A stretch of DNA of 64,000 nucleotides. Origin: Roseiarcus sp963787135. GTDB taxonomy: Bacteria > Pseudomonadota > Alphaproteobacteria > Rhizobiales > Beijerinckiaceae. Position 1 is the stretch's first letter, and each line of letters opens with the position of its first letter. The stretch lies in contig CAWBBW010000003.1 in the NCBI GenBank assembly GCA_963787135.1, positions 1 to 64,000 of the forward strand. Direction: 5' to 3'. Shown here piece after piece: positions 53,315-62,987 of this stretch. Below the pieces are notes generated by a model. It had not been told where the DNA came from and made no database searches. It saw only the letters and a program-made list of their open reading frames with translations. The position numbers were made by a program, and so were the translations under genes.

Positions 53315-55450
53315 ATGCGCATCAGTGAAGGCAAGCCATACCCTTTTGGAGCGACGGCAGACGCGGAGGGTACGAACTTTGCTGTCTTCTCAGCGCACGC
53401 GACGAGGATCGACGTTTGCATCTTCGACGCCGAGGGCGGCCGCGAGATCGAGCGGCTCGAGCTGCCGGAATACACCGATGAGATTTTCCACGGCCATGTG
53501 GCCGACGTCGGGCCGGGGACGTTCTATGGCTTCCGCGTGCACGGCCCTTACGAGCCGGAGGCGGGGCATCGATTCAATCCCAACAAGCTCCTTCTTGACC
53601 CTTATGCCCGCGCCCATGCCGGCAAGCTAGTGTGGGACCCCGCCGTTTTTGGTTATACGCTCGGGGCCGAAGACGGAGATCTGATCATGGATGAGCGCGA
53701 CAGCGCTCCGTTCGTGCCCAAGTCCGTCGTGGTCGATCCCAACTTTGACTGGCGGGGCGAATACCGCCGGCGCAACGTGCCGTGGGACCAGACGATCGTC
53801 TACGAAGCCCACGTCAAAGGATTCACCAAGTTGAATCCCGCGGTCGACGAGAATCTGAGGGGCTTCTACGCCGGACTGGGCTCGAAGCCGGTCGTCGATT
53901 ATATCCGCTCGCTTGGCGTGACGTCCGTTGAATTGTTGCCCATCCATACGTTCATCGACGACAGCCATCTTCTCGAAAAGGGGCTGAAGAACTACTGGGG
54001 CTACAACTCGATCGGATTTTTTGCGCCCGACCCCCGCTACGCCGCTGACGTTCCGAACTCGCTGCGCGAATTCAAGGAGATGATCGCGCGCCTGCACGAC
54101 GGCGGCCTCGAGGTGATCCTTGACGTTGTCTATAACCATACCGCCGAGGGGAACGAACTCGGGCCGACGCTTTCCTTCAAAGGCATCGACAACCGCTCCT
54201 ACTATCGGCTTCTCCCCGATCAGCCGCGCTACTACATAAACGATACCGGGACCGGCAACACGCTCAACCTCAGCCATCCGCGCGTCATCCAGATGGTGGC
54301 CGACAGCCTGCGCTACTGGGTGAGCGAGATGCGCGTCGACGGATTCCGCTTCGATCTCGGCACGATCCTCGCCCGAGAGCCGGACGGATTCAAAACGGAG
54401 AGCGGATTTCTGAAGGCGGTCGGGCAGGATCCACTGCTCGCCGAGGTCAAGCTGATTGCGGAGCCGTGGGACTGCGGGCCGGGTGGCTATCAGGTCGGCG
54501 GCTTTCCTCCGGGCTGGGCCGAATGGAACGACACCTTCCGCGATGTCACGCGCGACTTCTGGCGGGGCGAGGCGAGCGCCAAGGCGCTTGCGCCGCGTCT
54601 TTGCGCGTCGCCTGACAAATTCAATTTCCGGGGCCGAAAGCCGTGGGCGAGCGTCAATTTCATCGTCGCCCACGACGGTTTCACGCTTCGCGATCTTGTC
54701 TCTTATAACGACAAGCACAACGAGGCGAACGGCGAGGAGAACCGCGACGGCCATTCGGACAATCGCTCATGGAACTGCGGAGCCGAAGGCCCGAGCGATG
54801 ACCCGGAAATCCGAGCGCTGCGCATGCGGCAGATGCGCAATTTCCTCGCAACTCTCCTGCTTTCCCAGGGTACGCCGATGGTGTGCGCCGGCGATGAGTT
54901 TGGCCGCACCCAGAAGGGCAACAACAACGCCTATTGCCAGGACAACGAGATTAGCTGGGCGAACTGGAAACTGGACGAGGACCAGCTCGCCCTCGTCGAG
55001 TTTTTCCGGCGCCTCACGGCTTTGTTTCATCTTTATCCGGTGCTCCGGCGATCCCGGTTTTTCACCGGCGAGATCAATCCCGATATCGACGTCCTGGACG
55101 TGACATGGATCGACGCGAACGGATCGCAGATGACGGCGGAAGCCTGGGACAACGAACGCACCCGCTGTTTCGGTATGCTTCTGGACGGGCGCGCCCAGGT
55201 CAGCGGGATCAAGCGGCGGGGCGAGGATGCGACCCTGCTTGCCGTGTTCAACGCCCACCACGACGTGGTGAAGTTCGCACTGCCGCCCTGCGCCGAGACA
55301 GGTGGATGGAACAGGCTTTTCGACACCAACGATCCGGCGCTCCCAGGCCAGAAATACAAGATCGGCGCTGTTTACGAGGTGACCGGGCGCTCGATGCTGC
55401 TGTTCGAGCGGGTCCCCTCCGTGAAGAAGGCTCGCGCCAGGGCGGCCTGA
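53315..55450 (+). CDS. glgX: Glycogen debranching enzyme, GlgX/TreX type
   Basis: 711 aa, MRISEGKPYPFGATADAEG. It cleaves alpha-1,6 branches of glycogen to free maltodextrins. N-terminal CBM48 domain, then the GH13 barrel: WDQTIVYEAHVKGFTKLNP, VTSVELLPIHTF, VILDVVYNHTAEGNELGP, EMRVDGFRFDLGTIL (Asp nucleophile), IAEPWDCGPGGYQVG (Glu acid) and VAHDGFTLRDLVSYNDKHNEANGE (in part VAHDGFTLRDLVSYNDKHN, His-Asp). GDEFGRTQKGNNNAYCQDN is the GlgX-type loop. It faces treY with 20 bp between their stops. It would supply maltodextrins to TreY and TreZ. Confidence 0.96.
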   Translation: MRISEGKPYPFGATADAEGTNFAVFSAHATRIDVCIFDAEGGREIERLELPEYTDEIFHGHVADVGPGTFYGFRVHGPYEPEAGHRFNPNKLLLDPYARAHAGKLVWDPAVFGYTLGAEDGDLIMDERDSAPFVPKSVVVDPNFDWRGEYRRRNVPWDQTIVYEAHVKGFTKLNPAVDENLRGFYAGLGSKPVVDYIRSLGVTSVELLPIHTFIDDSHLLEKGLKNYWGYNSIGFFAPDPRYAADVPNSLREFKEMIARLHDGGLEVILDVVYNHTAEGNELGPTLSFKGIDNRSYYRLLPDQPRYYINDTGTGNTLNLSHPRVIQMVADSLRYWVSEMRVDGFRFDLGTILAREPDGFKTESGFLKAVGQDPLLAEVKLIAEPWDCGPGGYQVGGFPPGWAEWNDTFRDVTRDFWRGEASAKALAPRLCASPDKFNFRGRKPWASVNFIVAHDGFTLRDLVSYNDKHNEANGEENRDGHSDNRSWNCGAEGPSDDPEIRALRMRQMRNFLATLLLSQGTPMVCAGDEFGRTQKGNNNAYCQDNEISWANWKLDEDQLALVEFFRRLTALFHLYPVLRRSRFFTGEINPDIDVLDVTWIDANGSQMTAEAWDNERTRCFGMLLDGRAQVSGIKRRGEDATLLAVFNAHHDVVKFALPPCAETGGWNRLFDTNDPALPGQKYKIGAVYEVTGRSMLLFERVPSVKKARARAA

Positions 55451-55469
55451 CCCGCGCGGCCGCGTCCTG

Positions 55470-58199
55470 TTACGGCGTCGTCAGGACCGCGAACGGCATT
55501 GCGTGCAGCCATTCGCTTAGTGGAGCGGAGGCGTCGAAGCAGCGCCCGCGGAAGAGATCGAACCACGAGCCCGCCGGCAGTTCAGCTTCAGCGCGCCAGT
55601 TCGGCGCCCCCTCCCGCAAGGCGGGAAACCGCGCGATGAGAATGGCTAGCCGCCGCTCACCGTGCGACCGGACATAGCCAACCGCCCAACTTGCTTCTTC
55701 GCCTTTGATCTCGAGCGGCTGGTAATCGGCGTTGGCGAAAAACTCCGCGTGTTCGCGCCGGAACGCAAGGAGGAGCGCGATCGCCGCCAGCTTCACCCGT
55801 CCATCGCGCCAATTATGCATGAGCGTTTCGAACAGTGCTCCTCTTTCCTGGACGGCCGAAAGACGGGTCGCGAGTTCGGCCATCATCTCCTCGCGCCGGC
55901 GGTAGTCGACGGCGCGGCGATTGTCAGGGTCGACAAGGCTCAGATCCCACAGCTCGCAGCTCTGGTAGATGTCGGGAACCCCGGGCGCCGTGAGCTTCAT
56001 GACGGTCTGCGCGAGACTGTTCTCAACACCAAGCCGCGCGATCCGCTGCACGAACGGAAGAAAGCTCGTCAGGAAGCCATTGCCCTCGGGACTCAGCGCC
56101 TCCCGGGCGAAAGACCGCATGGCCTGCTCATATTCGGTGTTCGGCGCCGTCCAGCTCGAACGCCGCTTTGCCTCGCGCAGCGACTTCTCGAGCGCAGCCT
56201 CGATCCGCGTCTGATACGCTTCATGCGCCGCAGGGCTCAAGCTTTCCAGCAAATCGATCGGCCAGGAGCCGACCAGCATTTGATAGAACATGTATTCGTC
56301 GTTGCGATCCGGCGGCGCGCGGCCTTCGACGTCGCCCCGTCTCGCGCGCAACAGCCGGCTCCAGGCGGTGACCTGACGCGCCCATTCGTCGGGGCATTCC
56401 GAAAGCACGGCGAGCCTGGCTCTCGCGTCCTCGCCCCGCTTGGTGTCGTGGGTAGCCGTCGCCAGCATGGCGAGAGGCCAGCGCTCCGCCCGCTGGGTGT
56501 TGGCTTTGTGGAAGAGGTACGGCGAGAGCCCGAATCGGTCCGGCGCGCCGCCGACTTCATTCAGCGCAAGGAAACGATTGTAGCGATAGAAGGCGGTATC
56601 CTCGACGCCCTTCGCCATGACCGGGCCTGAGAACTGCTGCAGCTTCATCGCAAAACGCAGCGCAGCGGTTCTGCTGATCTCTTTTGCCGGAGAGCGCGCC
56701 GTTTCCGCAGACAACACATCCTGCAGGAAATCGTAAGCCGACGGGTGCACATCCGGATCGAAGCGGCGCGCGCGGGTAACCGCCCATGCGATGTCGCGCC
56801 GGTCGGCGTCGGATGGCGAACCGGCGAAATCGACATAGGTGCGATAGACAGGAAAGTTGGCCACGATCTGCTTGATGGCGCGCTGCAGGATGGCCCGGGT
56901 CAGATCCGCAGTCATTGGACTTTGGCGGGCAAGGCGCGCGGCCGAGCGGCCGAGCGCATTGAGTTCGCTCGCCATCTCGTTGTCCATGATCCTCAGCTTG
57001 CAGAGCCGGGCGATCTCTTCGAATTCGTCGCTCGCGCCGGCAAAGGCGCCATAGGTCTCGGTGAACGCGGCTTCCGCGGACGTGTCGACGAGCACGCCCA
57101 GCGCCAGATTGAGATAGTCGTATCCGGTGGTCCCCTCGACCGGCCAGTCGGCGCGCAGCTGTTCGTGCGGCGCGAGGATCTTCTCGACCACGAGATAGAA
57201 TGGCCTGCCGACGCGCTCACGCAGCGCCTCGAGATAGGCCTTCGGATCGAAGAGCCCATCGACGTGATCGATCCTGAGGCCCTCGATCTCCTCCGCCCCG
57301 AGCATCTGGAATACCCGGGCGTGAGCATGCTCGAACACCGGCGCGAGCTCCATGCGCAGGCCGGCGAGGTCGTTGATGTTGAAGAAGCGCCGGTAGTTGA
57401 TCTCGTCCTCGGCGACGCGATGAAACGCAACGCGCCAGAACTGCGCGCTGATCAACGCGTCCAGTTCGCGCCAGTCGCGGTTGAACGCAGCGAGCCGGGA
57501 GCCGACCTCGTCGCGCGCTTTCGCGTCGGCTCCAGCAAGCTCCGCCAATTCCGCCTTGAGGTCGAGCGCCCGCTCGGCGATCTCCGGTCGCCACTGCGGC
57601 AGGTCGAGAAATCGATCCGCCATGACATCCAGGGCCGCGTTTTGGTGACCGAGAATGAGCGGATACGTCAGGGGGCATATCGGCAGCTTGTGCTCGTCAT
57701 AAGCCCATATTGCGAAGGCCCCGTCGTCGAACCTGAGCGCAAGCTTGCCGGTCCTCAGCGCCTCGCCGTATTGCTCGCCGAGCACCGGCGCCAGCAGCTT
57801 GTCCTGCCCCGCGCCGTCGTGCGCCGACCAGTCGATGTCGAACCACCCAGCGTAACGGGACTCCGGGCCCCATTCGAGCACGTCGAGCCAGAGCGGATTG
57901 TCGGCGCCGCCGACGCCCATATGGTTCGGGACAAAGTCGAGAATTCTCTGAACGCCCTCGCGTCGAAACGCCTGGATCATCGAAACGTATTCTGCTTCCG
58001 TCCCTAGCTCCGGATTGAGCTCCGCGTGGTTCGTGATGTCGTAGCCATGGGCGCTCCCCGGGCGCGCCTTGAAGAATGGCGAGAGATAGACATGGCTGAC
58101 GCCAAGGCGCGCGAGATAGGGCGCGATGACTGCGGCCTCATTGAAGCCGAAGCCTGCACCCAATTGCAGCCGGTAAGTGGCGCGCGGGACGATCGTCAC
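55470..58199 (-). CDS. treY: Maltooligosyltrehalose synthase
   Basis: 909 aa from GTG 58199, which overlaps the TreZ stop (GTGA), like many junctions in this window; an in-frame ATG at 58226 lies inside treZ. It converts the reducing end of maltodextrins to a trehalose unit. Features: PRATYRLQLGAGFGFNEAA, LGVSHVYLSPFFKARPGSAHGYD (LSPFFKARPGSAHGYD), FVPNHMG, GLRIDHVDGLFDP (Asp nucleophile), FYLVVEKILAPHEQL (Glu), GTTGYDYLN and TATHDTKRGEDARARL. The C-terminus is ordinary. It is the second gene of a treZ-treY pair. Confidence 0.95.
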   Translation of the reverse strand: MTIVPRATYRLQLGAGFGFNEAAVIAPYLARLGVSHVYLSPFFKARPGSAHGYDITNHAELNPELGTEAEYVSMIQAFRREGVQRILDFVPNHMGVGGADNPLWLDVLEWGPESRYAGWFDIDWSAHDGAGQDKLLAPVLGEQYGEALRTGKLALRFDDGAFAIWAYDEHKLPICPLTYPLILGHQNAALDVMADRFLDLPQWRPEIAERALDLKAELAELAGADAKARDEVGSRLAAFNRDWRELDALISAQFWRVAFHRVAEDEINYRRFFNINDLAGLRMELAPVFEHAHARVFQMLGAEEIEGLRIDHVDGLFDPKAYLEALRERVGRPFYLVVEKILAPHEQLRADWPVEGTTGYDYLNLALGVLVDTSAEAAFTETYGAFAGASDEFEEIARLCKLRIMDNEMASELNALGRSAARLARQSPMTADLTRAILQRAIKQIVANFPVYRTYVDFAGSPSDADRRDIAWAVTRARRFDPDVHPSAYDFLQDVLSAETARSPAKEISRTAALRFAMKLQQFSGPVMAKGVEDTAFYRYNRFLALNEVGGAPDRFGLSPYLFHKANTQRAERWPLAMLATATHDTKRGEDARARLAVLSECPDEWARQVTAWSRLLRARRGDVEGRAPPDRNDEYMFYQMLVGSWPIDLLESLSPAAHEAYQTRIEAALEKSLREAKRRSSWTAPNTEYEQAMRSFAREALSPEGNGFLTSFLPFVQRIARLGVENSLAQTVMKLTAPGVPDIYQSCELWDLSLVDPDNRRAVDYRRREEMMAELATRLSAVQERGALFETLMHNWRDGRVKLAAIALLLAFRREHAEFFANADYQPLEIKGEEASWAVGYVRSHGERRLAILIARFPALREGAPNWRAEAELPAGSWFDLFRGRCFDASAPLSEWLHAMPFAVLTTP

Positions 58200-59956
58200 A
58201 ACTCGACGCTCCAGCGCACGCTCCACGGGCCGAACTCGCCGTCCGTGTCGCCGAAGCGCCAGAACGGGTCCGCCGCCGCAGGGAACCCAACCCGAGCATC
58301 CGAAAGATTGGCGTCAAGGATCAGCCTATGTGCTCCCGCGCGCCAGACGACGCGCAGAGCCTGCTCCCCCTGCACCACCGCTTCGCCGCCACGTTCGATA
58401 TCCGGCAGAAGCGGCCGGACATGCTGACGCCGCGCTGAGAGCGCCGCGCGGTAGAAGTTGAGATGGTCGCGGTCGATCCGGCTCCAGTCGAGTTTAGCCG
58501 AAAGGAATGTCGATTTCGCGAGCGGATCGGGGATCATGGCGGCCCGGTCCGGATCGGCGAATTCCGGAAAATGCGAGAATTCCTCGCGCCTCCCCTTGCG
58601 GATTGCGTCGGCCAGTTGCCCATGAAAATCGCAGAAGAATGGAAACGGCTGCTCGGCGCCCCACTCTTCGCCCATGAAGAGCATCGCCGTCTGTGGGGCG
58701 AGGAGATAGACGCTGGCCAGCGCCCGAATGACCTCGGGCGGCGCAAGCGCGTTGATCCGTTCGCCGAAGGCCCGATTGCCGACCTGATCGTGGTTCTGGA
58801 TGAAGCCGACGAATGCGTTGGGCGGAAGGTCGGCGCTCGGCCCGCCGCGTGGCTTCTGCCTGTAGGCCATGACCTCGCCTTGGAACGCGAAACCCTCGGC
58901 GAGCGCCCGCCCGAGCAGGTTCGTCTCGCCGAAGTCGCGGTAATAGCCGCCCCGTTCGCGGGTCGCCGCGACATGCAGGACATGGTGCAGGTCGTCGTTC
59001 CATTGTGCGGTGTAATGAACGGGGTTGCGGCCCCGGCGGACGAGCCATTGCGGTTCATTGTCCCCATTCTCGAGCAGGAGATGCACCGGTCGGGAGATCC
59101 GCGATCGAACCCGCTCCGCGAGCTCCTCCAGGATGTGCGGCTTGCTGTCGTCCCTGATCGTGTCCACGGCGTCGAGCCTCAGCCCGTCGAGATGAAAGGC
59201 GTCGATCCAGTATTCGGCATTCTGGATGAAGAACTCGCGCACCGGGCGGGAATTCGGCCCGTCGAAATTGATCGCGTCGCCCCAGGGCGTTTTATGCCGG
59301 TCTGTGAGAATGTCCGGCGCATAGCGCGGCAGGAAGTTGCCCTCAGGTCCGAGATGATTGTAGACGACGTCGAGCAGCACCGAGACGCCGCGTCGATGCG
59401 CCGCCTCGACAAAAGCCTTGAAATGCTCCGGGCGGCCGTAGCTCGCGTCGGGCGCATAGGGCAGCACGCCGTCGTATCCCCAGCCCCATCGGCCGGAAAA
59501 GTCGGCAACCGGCATGATCTCGACTGCGGTGACTCCGAGATCCGCGAGATGATCGAGCTTCCCGGCGGCGGCGATGAACGTGCCTTCCGGCGTGAATGTC
59601 CCGATATGCAGCTCGTAGAGCACGGCGTCGTCCCATGAGCGTCCCCGCCAATCCTCTCGCCAGGGATAGGCTGCGTGGTCCATCGCCTCACTCGGCCCTT
59701 GCACGTCCCGAGGCTGGAATCGCGATGCCGGATCGGGAACGAGCATCCCATCCGACAACTTGAACCGATAGAGGGCGCCATCGCCGGCGCCGGCGACGAA
59801 GGCCTCGAAGAAGCCGTCCTCGCGCCGCTCCATTGCGTTTTCCGCGCCCTCCTCGAGCACGACGCTCACGCGCGTTTCAGCGGGCGCCCATAGCCGGAAG
59901 CGAATGCCGCCAGCTTCGAACGCAGGGCCGTGCGCCGGTCTTGAAACGTCGCTCAT
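58196..59956 (-). CDS. treZ: Malto-oligosyltrehalose trehalohydrolase
   Basis: 586 aa from ATG 59956 (MSDVSRPAHGPAFEAGG). It releases trehalose from maltooligosyltrehalose. N-terminal CBM48-like domain (RFRLWAPAETRVSVVLE), then GH13: DAVLYELHIGTFTPEGTF, VSVLLDVVYNHLGPEGNFL, FHLDGLRLDAVDTIRDDS (Asp), HLLLENGDNEPQWL (Glu), VGFIQNHDQVGNRAFGER (His-Asp) and LFMGEEWGAEQPFPFF. Together with treY and glgX it forms a glycogen-to-trehalose route. Confidence 0.96.
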   Translation of the reverse strand: MSDVSRPAHGPAFEAGGIRFRLWAPAETRVSVVLEEGAENAMERREDGFFEAFVAGAGDGALYRFKLSDGMLVPDPASRFQPRDVQGPSEAMDHAAYPWREDWRGRSWDDAVLYELHIGTFTPEGTFIAAAGKLDHLADLGVTAVEIMPVADFSGRWGWGYDGVLPYAPDASYGRPEHFKAFVEAAHRRGVSVLLDVVYNHLGPEGNFLPRYAPDILTDRHKTPWGDAINFDGPNSRPVREFFIQNAEYWIDAFHLDGLRLDAVDTIRDDSKPHILEELAERVRSRISRPVHLLLENGDNEPQWLVRRGRNPVHYTAQWNDDLHHVLHVAATRERGGYYRDFGETNLLGRALAEGFAFQGEVMAYRQKPRGGPSADLPPNAFVGFIQNHDQVGNRAFGERINALAPPEVIRALASVYLLAPQTAMLFMGEEWGAEQPFPFFCDFHGQLADAIRKGRREEFSHFPEFADPDRAAMIPDPLAKSTFLSAKLDWSRIDRDHLNFYRAALSARRQHVRPLLPDIERGGEAVVQGEQALRVVWRAGAHRLILDANLSDARVGFPAAADPFWRFGDTDGEFGPWSVRWSVEL

Positions 59957-60073
59957 CCTCGTAGGAAGACCCACCAGCCGCAGACAAATATATCCGTGCA
60001 AAGCTTTTCGCGGGCGTGTTCGATCAGTCGAGACGTTGTGTCCTAAACGAACCAGAATCTCAAACTGGAGCCC

Positions 60074-60739
60074 TCAGTTCATCCGCGTCCGCAAGCGCTC
60101 TGCAGACCGGTCTATGACGGTCTCAACCCTGCGACTGGCCTCGCCCGCGGCTTGTCTGATGCCGTCCGGCGTCAGCTTTTGCGCACTGGCTTCCTCAGCG
60201 ATCGCGGTGGAGACGTCGTTTGCGCGCCGCGCTGCCGCGGCTGCCAGCTCGCGCGCTCTCTCTTTAGCTTTTGCAGCGGCTTGGCCGACTAAATCGGCTT
60301 CCGCCTCTGTGGTCCGAAGCGAGGCTGCGACTCCTGCTCCAACGGCGAGACCGAGAGCGCCGAGCATCAATGGCTGCCGCCGCATGAGGTCGGCGAAATT
60401 TGCCTGCGCGCTCGCAAAAACCTGCGGCGCACCGGCGCCAAGCGAAAAAACGGCGTCCGAGGCTTTCCGCGCTACGGAACCACCATCGCTCCGGTTCTCT
60501 CCGGCGACGCCGTCAAACGAGTGGCCGAAATCGCGCGCCGTTGGGCCCTCTTCTTTCGACCCGAAGCGGGTCACGCTGTCTCTCGCCCAGCCGAAGCCGG
60601 CTTTCGCTGAGGATCTGCCGGCCGTCAAGAGCCAGGCCAATCCCATGCCGATCAAGGCCGCGGGTATGGGATTGTCGCGAATGGCTTCGCCGAGGTCGCG
60701 CACAAAATCGCCGCCTGACGCAGTCTTTTCCTGGTTCAT
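60074..60739 (-). CDS. Helical membrane-associated hypothetical protein
   Basis: 221 aa from ATG 60739 (MNQEKTASGGDFVRDLGEA), which overlaps the stop of the preceding gene (ATGA). It has two hydrophobic stretches, IPAALIGMGLAWLLTAG (about residues 25-40) and PLMLGALGLAVGAGVAASL (about 120-138), in otherwise Ala/Arg/Glu-rich helical sequence with heptad-like spacing. Similar layout is seen in DUF883/DUF3618-type envelope proteins. Last gene of a set that probably starts at 62915. Function unknown. Confidence 0.75.
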   Translation of the reverse strand: MNQEKTASGGDFVRDLGEAIRDNPIPAALIGMGLAWLLTAGRSSAKAGFGWARDSVTRFGSKEEGPTARDFGHSFDGVAGENRSDGGSVARKASDAVFSLGAGAPQVFASAQANFADLMRRQPLMLGALGLAVGAGVAASLRTTEAEADLVGQAAAKAKERARELAAAAARRANDVSTAIAEEASAQKLTPDGIRQAAGEASRRVETVIDRSAERLRTRMN

Positions 60740-61131
60740 CGCATGAGCTCCGTCGCCATGACTGTGTCGCGTCGAATTTCGTTGAGAGTGAGTGTCGGCT
60801 TGAGCGTGCTTGCGGACAAGCGGGACATTCCCGCCCAGGCCAAAGCGCCGGCGATGACTACCGCCCCACCGCCGGAACAGAGATAGGCAAGCGGCGCAGA
60901 CCATCCGAGCTGGATCAGTTCCGAGGCGATGCTGAAGAGAATGAGCACGATTCCGGGGATCAGCAGGATCGCGCCGGCTGCAATCAGTTTCACGGCTCCC
61001 CCCGTGAGCGCGACCTTGTCGCTCAGTTCTGCACGAGCCAGATCGATCTCATTCTGAACAAGCTTCGACAGTTCGGCGAGCGAGTCGCCAACAAGCTGCG
61101 AAATCGACCTCTCTCCAGGCATCGGCGTCAC
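60736..61131 (-). CDS. Phage-holin-superfamily (DUF1469) membrane protein
   Basis: 131 aa from ATG 61131, overlapping the stop of the gene before by 4 bp. N-terminal helix SISQLVGDSLAELSKLVQNEIDLARAEL is typical of the family, then two membrane helices: LIAAGAILLIPGIVLILFSI and LCSGGGAVVIAGALAWAG. Despite the domain name, no phage genes are nearby, and these proteins are found in bacterial chromosomes next to DUF3618 genes, as here. Likely a membrane-envelope function. Confidence 0.85.
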   Translation of the reverse strand: MTPMPGERSISQLVGDSLAELSKLVQNEIDLARAELSDKVALTGGAVKLIAAGAILLIPGIVLILFSIASELIQLGWSAPLAYLCSGGGAVVIAGALAWAGMSRLSASTLKPTLTLNEIRRDTVMATELMR

Positions 61132-61727
61132 ATCGACCTCCTGTTCTCGTCAGTCGGATTTGGAAGCGGTGCTCCCGGCCCCTCCCACGAGTTGTCGCTG
61201 GAGGAACGGGCCTCGCGATCCATATCTGACGCGGAAGATGCGCTCTTCAGGAAACGAACCGCGCCAAATCCGGCCAGCAACGCCAGCCCGAAGAACGCGG
61301 TCGGCTGATTCCTCGCGAACCTCTGGGCGCCTTGAACGAGATCATTGAAATCTCCCGTTCTCAAAGCGTCCGCCGCACTTTCCACCTGGACAGCGGCCTT
61401 GCGGATATAACTCCCCGCCGCCGGCATGTCGGCGTCAAATTGATTGGCCGCCCGCCGCATCGTGTCGGCGAGACTGTTGACATAGTCGGCGCCGACGTCC
61501 TTCTGCTCGGCGATCTTGCTCTGAACGCGCTCCTGCGCCTCTGAGGCGACGTCTTTGGCCGCGCTCATCACGTGCGCAGCATGCCCCTTGAGGGCCTCGG
61601 CGGACGAATTGGCCAAATCAACCGCCGCGTCCTGCGCCTGCCGGCCTGCAGCCACGGCTCGATCGGCCGTATCCCGCATCGCTTCGCCGGTTCGCTGACC
61701 CTCGTCTTTCGCCTCAAATTCATTCAT
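61128..61727 (-). CDS. Amphipathic-helix protein with C-terminal membrane segment
   Basis: 199 aa from ATG 61727 (MNEFEAKDEGQRTGEAMRD). About 130 residues of Ala/Asp/Gln-rich amphipathic helix (DRAVAAGRQAQDAAVDLANSSAE, SAAKDVASEAQERVQSKIAEQ in parts), resembling apolipoprotein-like or phasin-like sequences, then a hydrophobic stretch TAFFGLALLAGFGAVRFL. The last 35 residues are Ser/Pro-rich. It overlaps the next gene by ATGA. Function unknown; membrane surface coating is a possibility. Confidence 0.75.
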   Translation of the reverse strand: MNEFEAKDEGQRTGEAMRDTADRAVAAGRQAQDAAVDLANSSAEALKGHAAHVMSAAKDVASEAQERVQSKIAEQKDVGADYVNSLADTMRRAANQFDADMPAAGSYIRKAAVQVESAADALRTGDFNDLVQGAQRFARNQPTAFFGLALLAGFGAVRFLKSASSASDMDREARSSSDNSWEGPGAPLPNPTDENRRSM

Positions 61728-61758
61728 GGCGCGCTCCTGCTTTCGTTCCTGCGGTCGT

Positions 61759-62915
61759 TCACGCCGCGTCGTTTGTCTTCGCGGCGCCGAACGCCGCCCC
61801 TGTGGCGCTGTCGGCGACCTTTCGAACGCGGCGACCCAGATCCTCCGCCGCGACGTTGAGATCGGTCCCCGATAGTCCTTCCCGCACAGCCTGCTCGGCG
61901 ACGTCCGCCATCACGCCGACCGCGATGCCCTTGGCCGCGTCGAATCCTTTCGAGGCGAGATCGTTGGCTTGTCTTCGCGCCGCGACGCCGGCGCGGCGAG
62001 GGCGCTTTTCTCGGCGTCGGATTGAGGGAGAGCGCTGGCGATCAGCATTCCAGCCGCCAATCCAAGTCCCCCGACCAACAGCGGATTCTGTTGGATCGTC
62101 TGATTGATGATTGACGTCGCCCTCTGCGATGTGTCGACCGCGCGGTCCCGTATTTTGTAGGCGGCGTCGGCTCCAAACTCGGCGACGCCGCCGGCAGTTT
62201 CCAGTAGGGCCGAACTCGTTGTCGCGACGTGCCCGCGTACTGCATCGGAAGTGGTCGAGAAAGCGCCAGCAGCTTTCCGCTTGATGTCGCCCATGCCGTC
62301 CGATGCGGAGTTGGCAAAATCGGCCGCTCGATCCTTCGCCTGGTTCAGGCCGTCGGCCAGCGTCGCCCCTGCGGTGGATGTTTGATCCTTGAAGTTTCCC
62401 AGACCGGATGAGACGGCCTCTCGTGCGGAAGTGAGGCCGTCTGATGCCAAATCTTGGACGGTCTGCACGTTTTGTCTAACGACGTCGGCGCCGGCGCCGA
62501 CCTGCTCCGAAAGCTGATCTGCGACCGCGCCCAATTTCCGCGACGCGCTCTGCCCAAATTTCAGGGACGCGTTTTGAGCGGAGCTGGAACCCAGGAGATA
62601 GAGACCGGCGCCGACCATCAGCACCGGCGCTGGTATCGAGCGTACGACGCGCAGCAAGGGATACCCTACGCCCAGGCCGATCGCCGCCGCCTGAAGAGGA
62701 TTTCTCCGGGCCTTATCGACCAGATCGTCGGCCTTGGCGCGGAAATAGTCGCTGGCCTCCGCCTTGATCGCGTCGGGAGAAACCCGCGCCCGAAAGTCGG
62801 TGACTGTGTCGGCCACCTTCGAACGCAACTGATCGACGGTCTCGCTAAATTCCGCTCGGCTGCGCGCCGCTTCGTGCTGGAGGTCGCTCAAGGACCGTTC
62901 GCCGCTCCGGGCCAT
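61759..62915 (-). CDS. DUF3618 protein (one frame break)
   Basis: About 385 aa after correction, from ATG 62915 (MARSGERSLSDLQHEAARS) with GGAAGG upstream. The N-terminal DUF3618 motif SRAEFSETVDQLRSKVADTV is at about 18-37. A membrane helix, IPAPVLMVGAGLYLLGSSS, is near 105, followed by a long repetitive amphipathic region (DGLTSAREAVSSGL, DGLNQAKDRAADFANSASDG) and NPLLVGGLGLAAGMLIASAL. The frame shifts near 61,980; the other frame goes on RRQANDLASKGFDAAKG and GVMADVAEQAVREGLSGTD to a stop at 61759. Both parts have the same composition. Confidence 0.8.
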
Positions 62916-62987
62916 GTTCCACCCTTCCTGATGAATTCGAATGCCGGCAGGAGAACGCGCGAAGGCGCCCATTCGTTCCCGAGCTTC

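Noticed and set aside
60736..61131. Prophage signal from a holin-superfamily gene
   Set aside because: No phage structural, integrase or lysis genes are nearby, and this family is commonly chromosomal next to DUF3618 genes.
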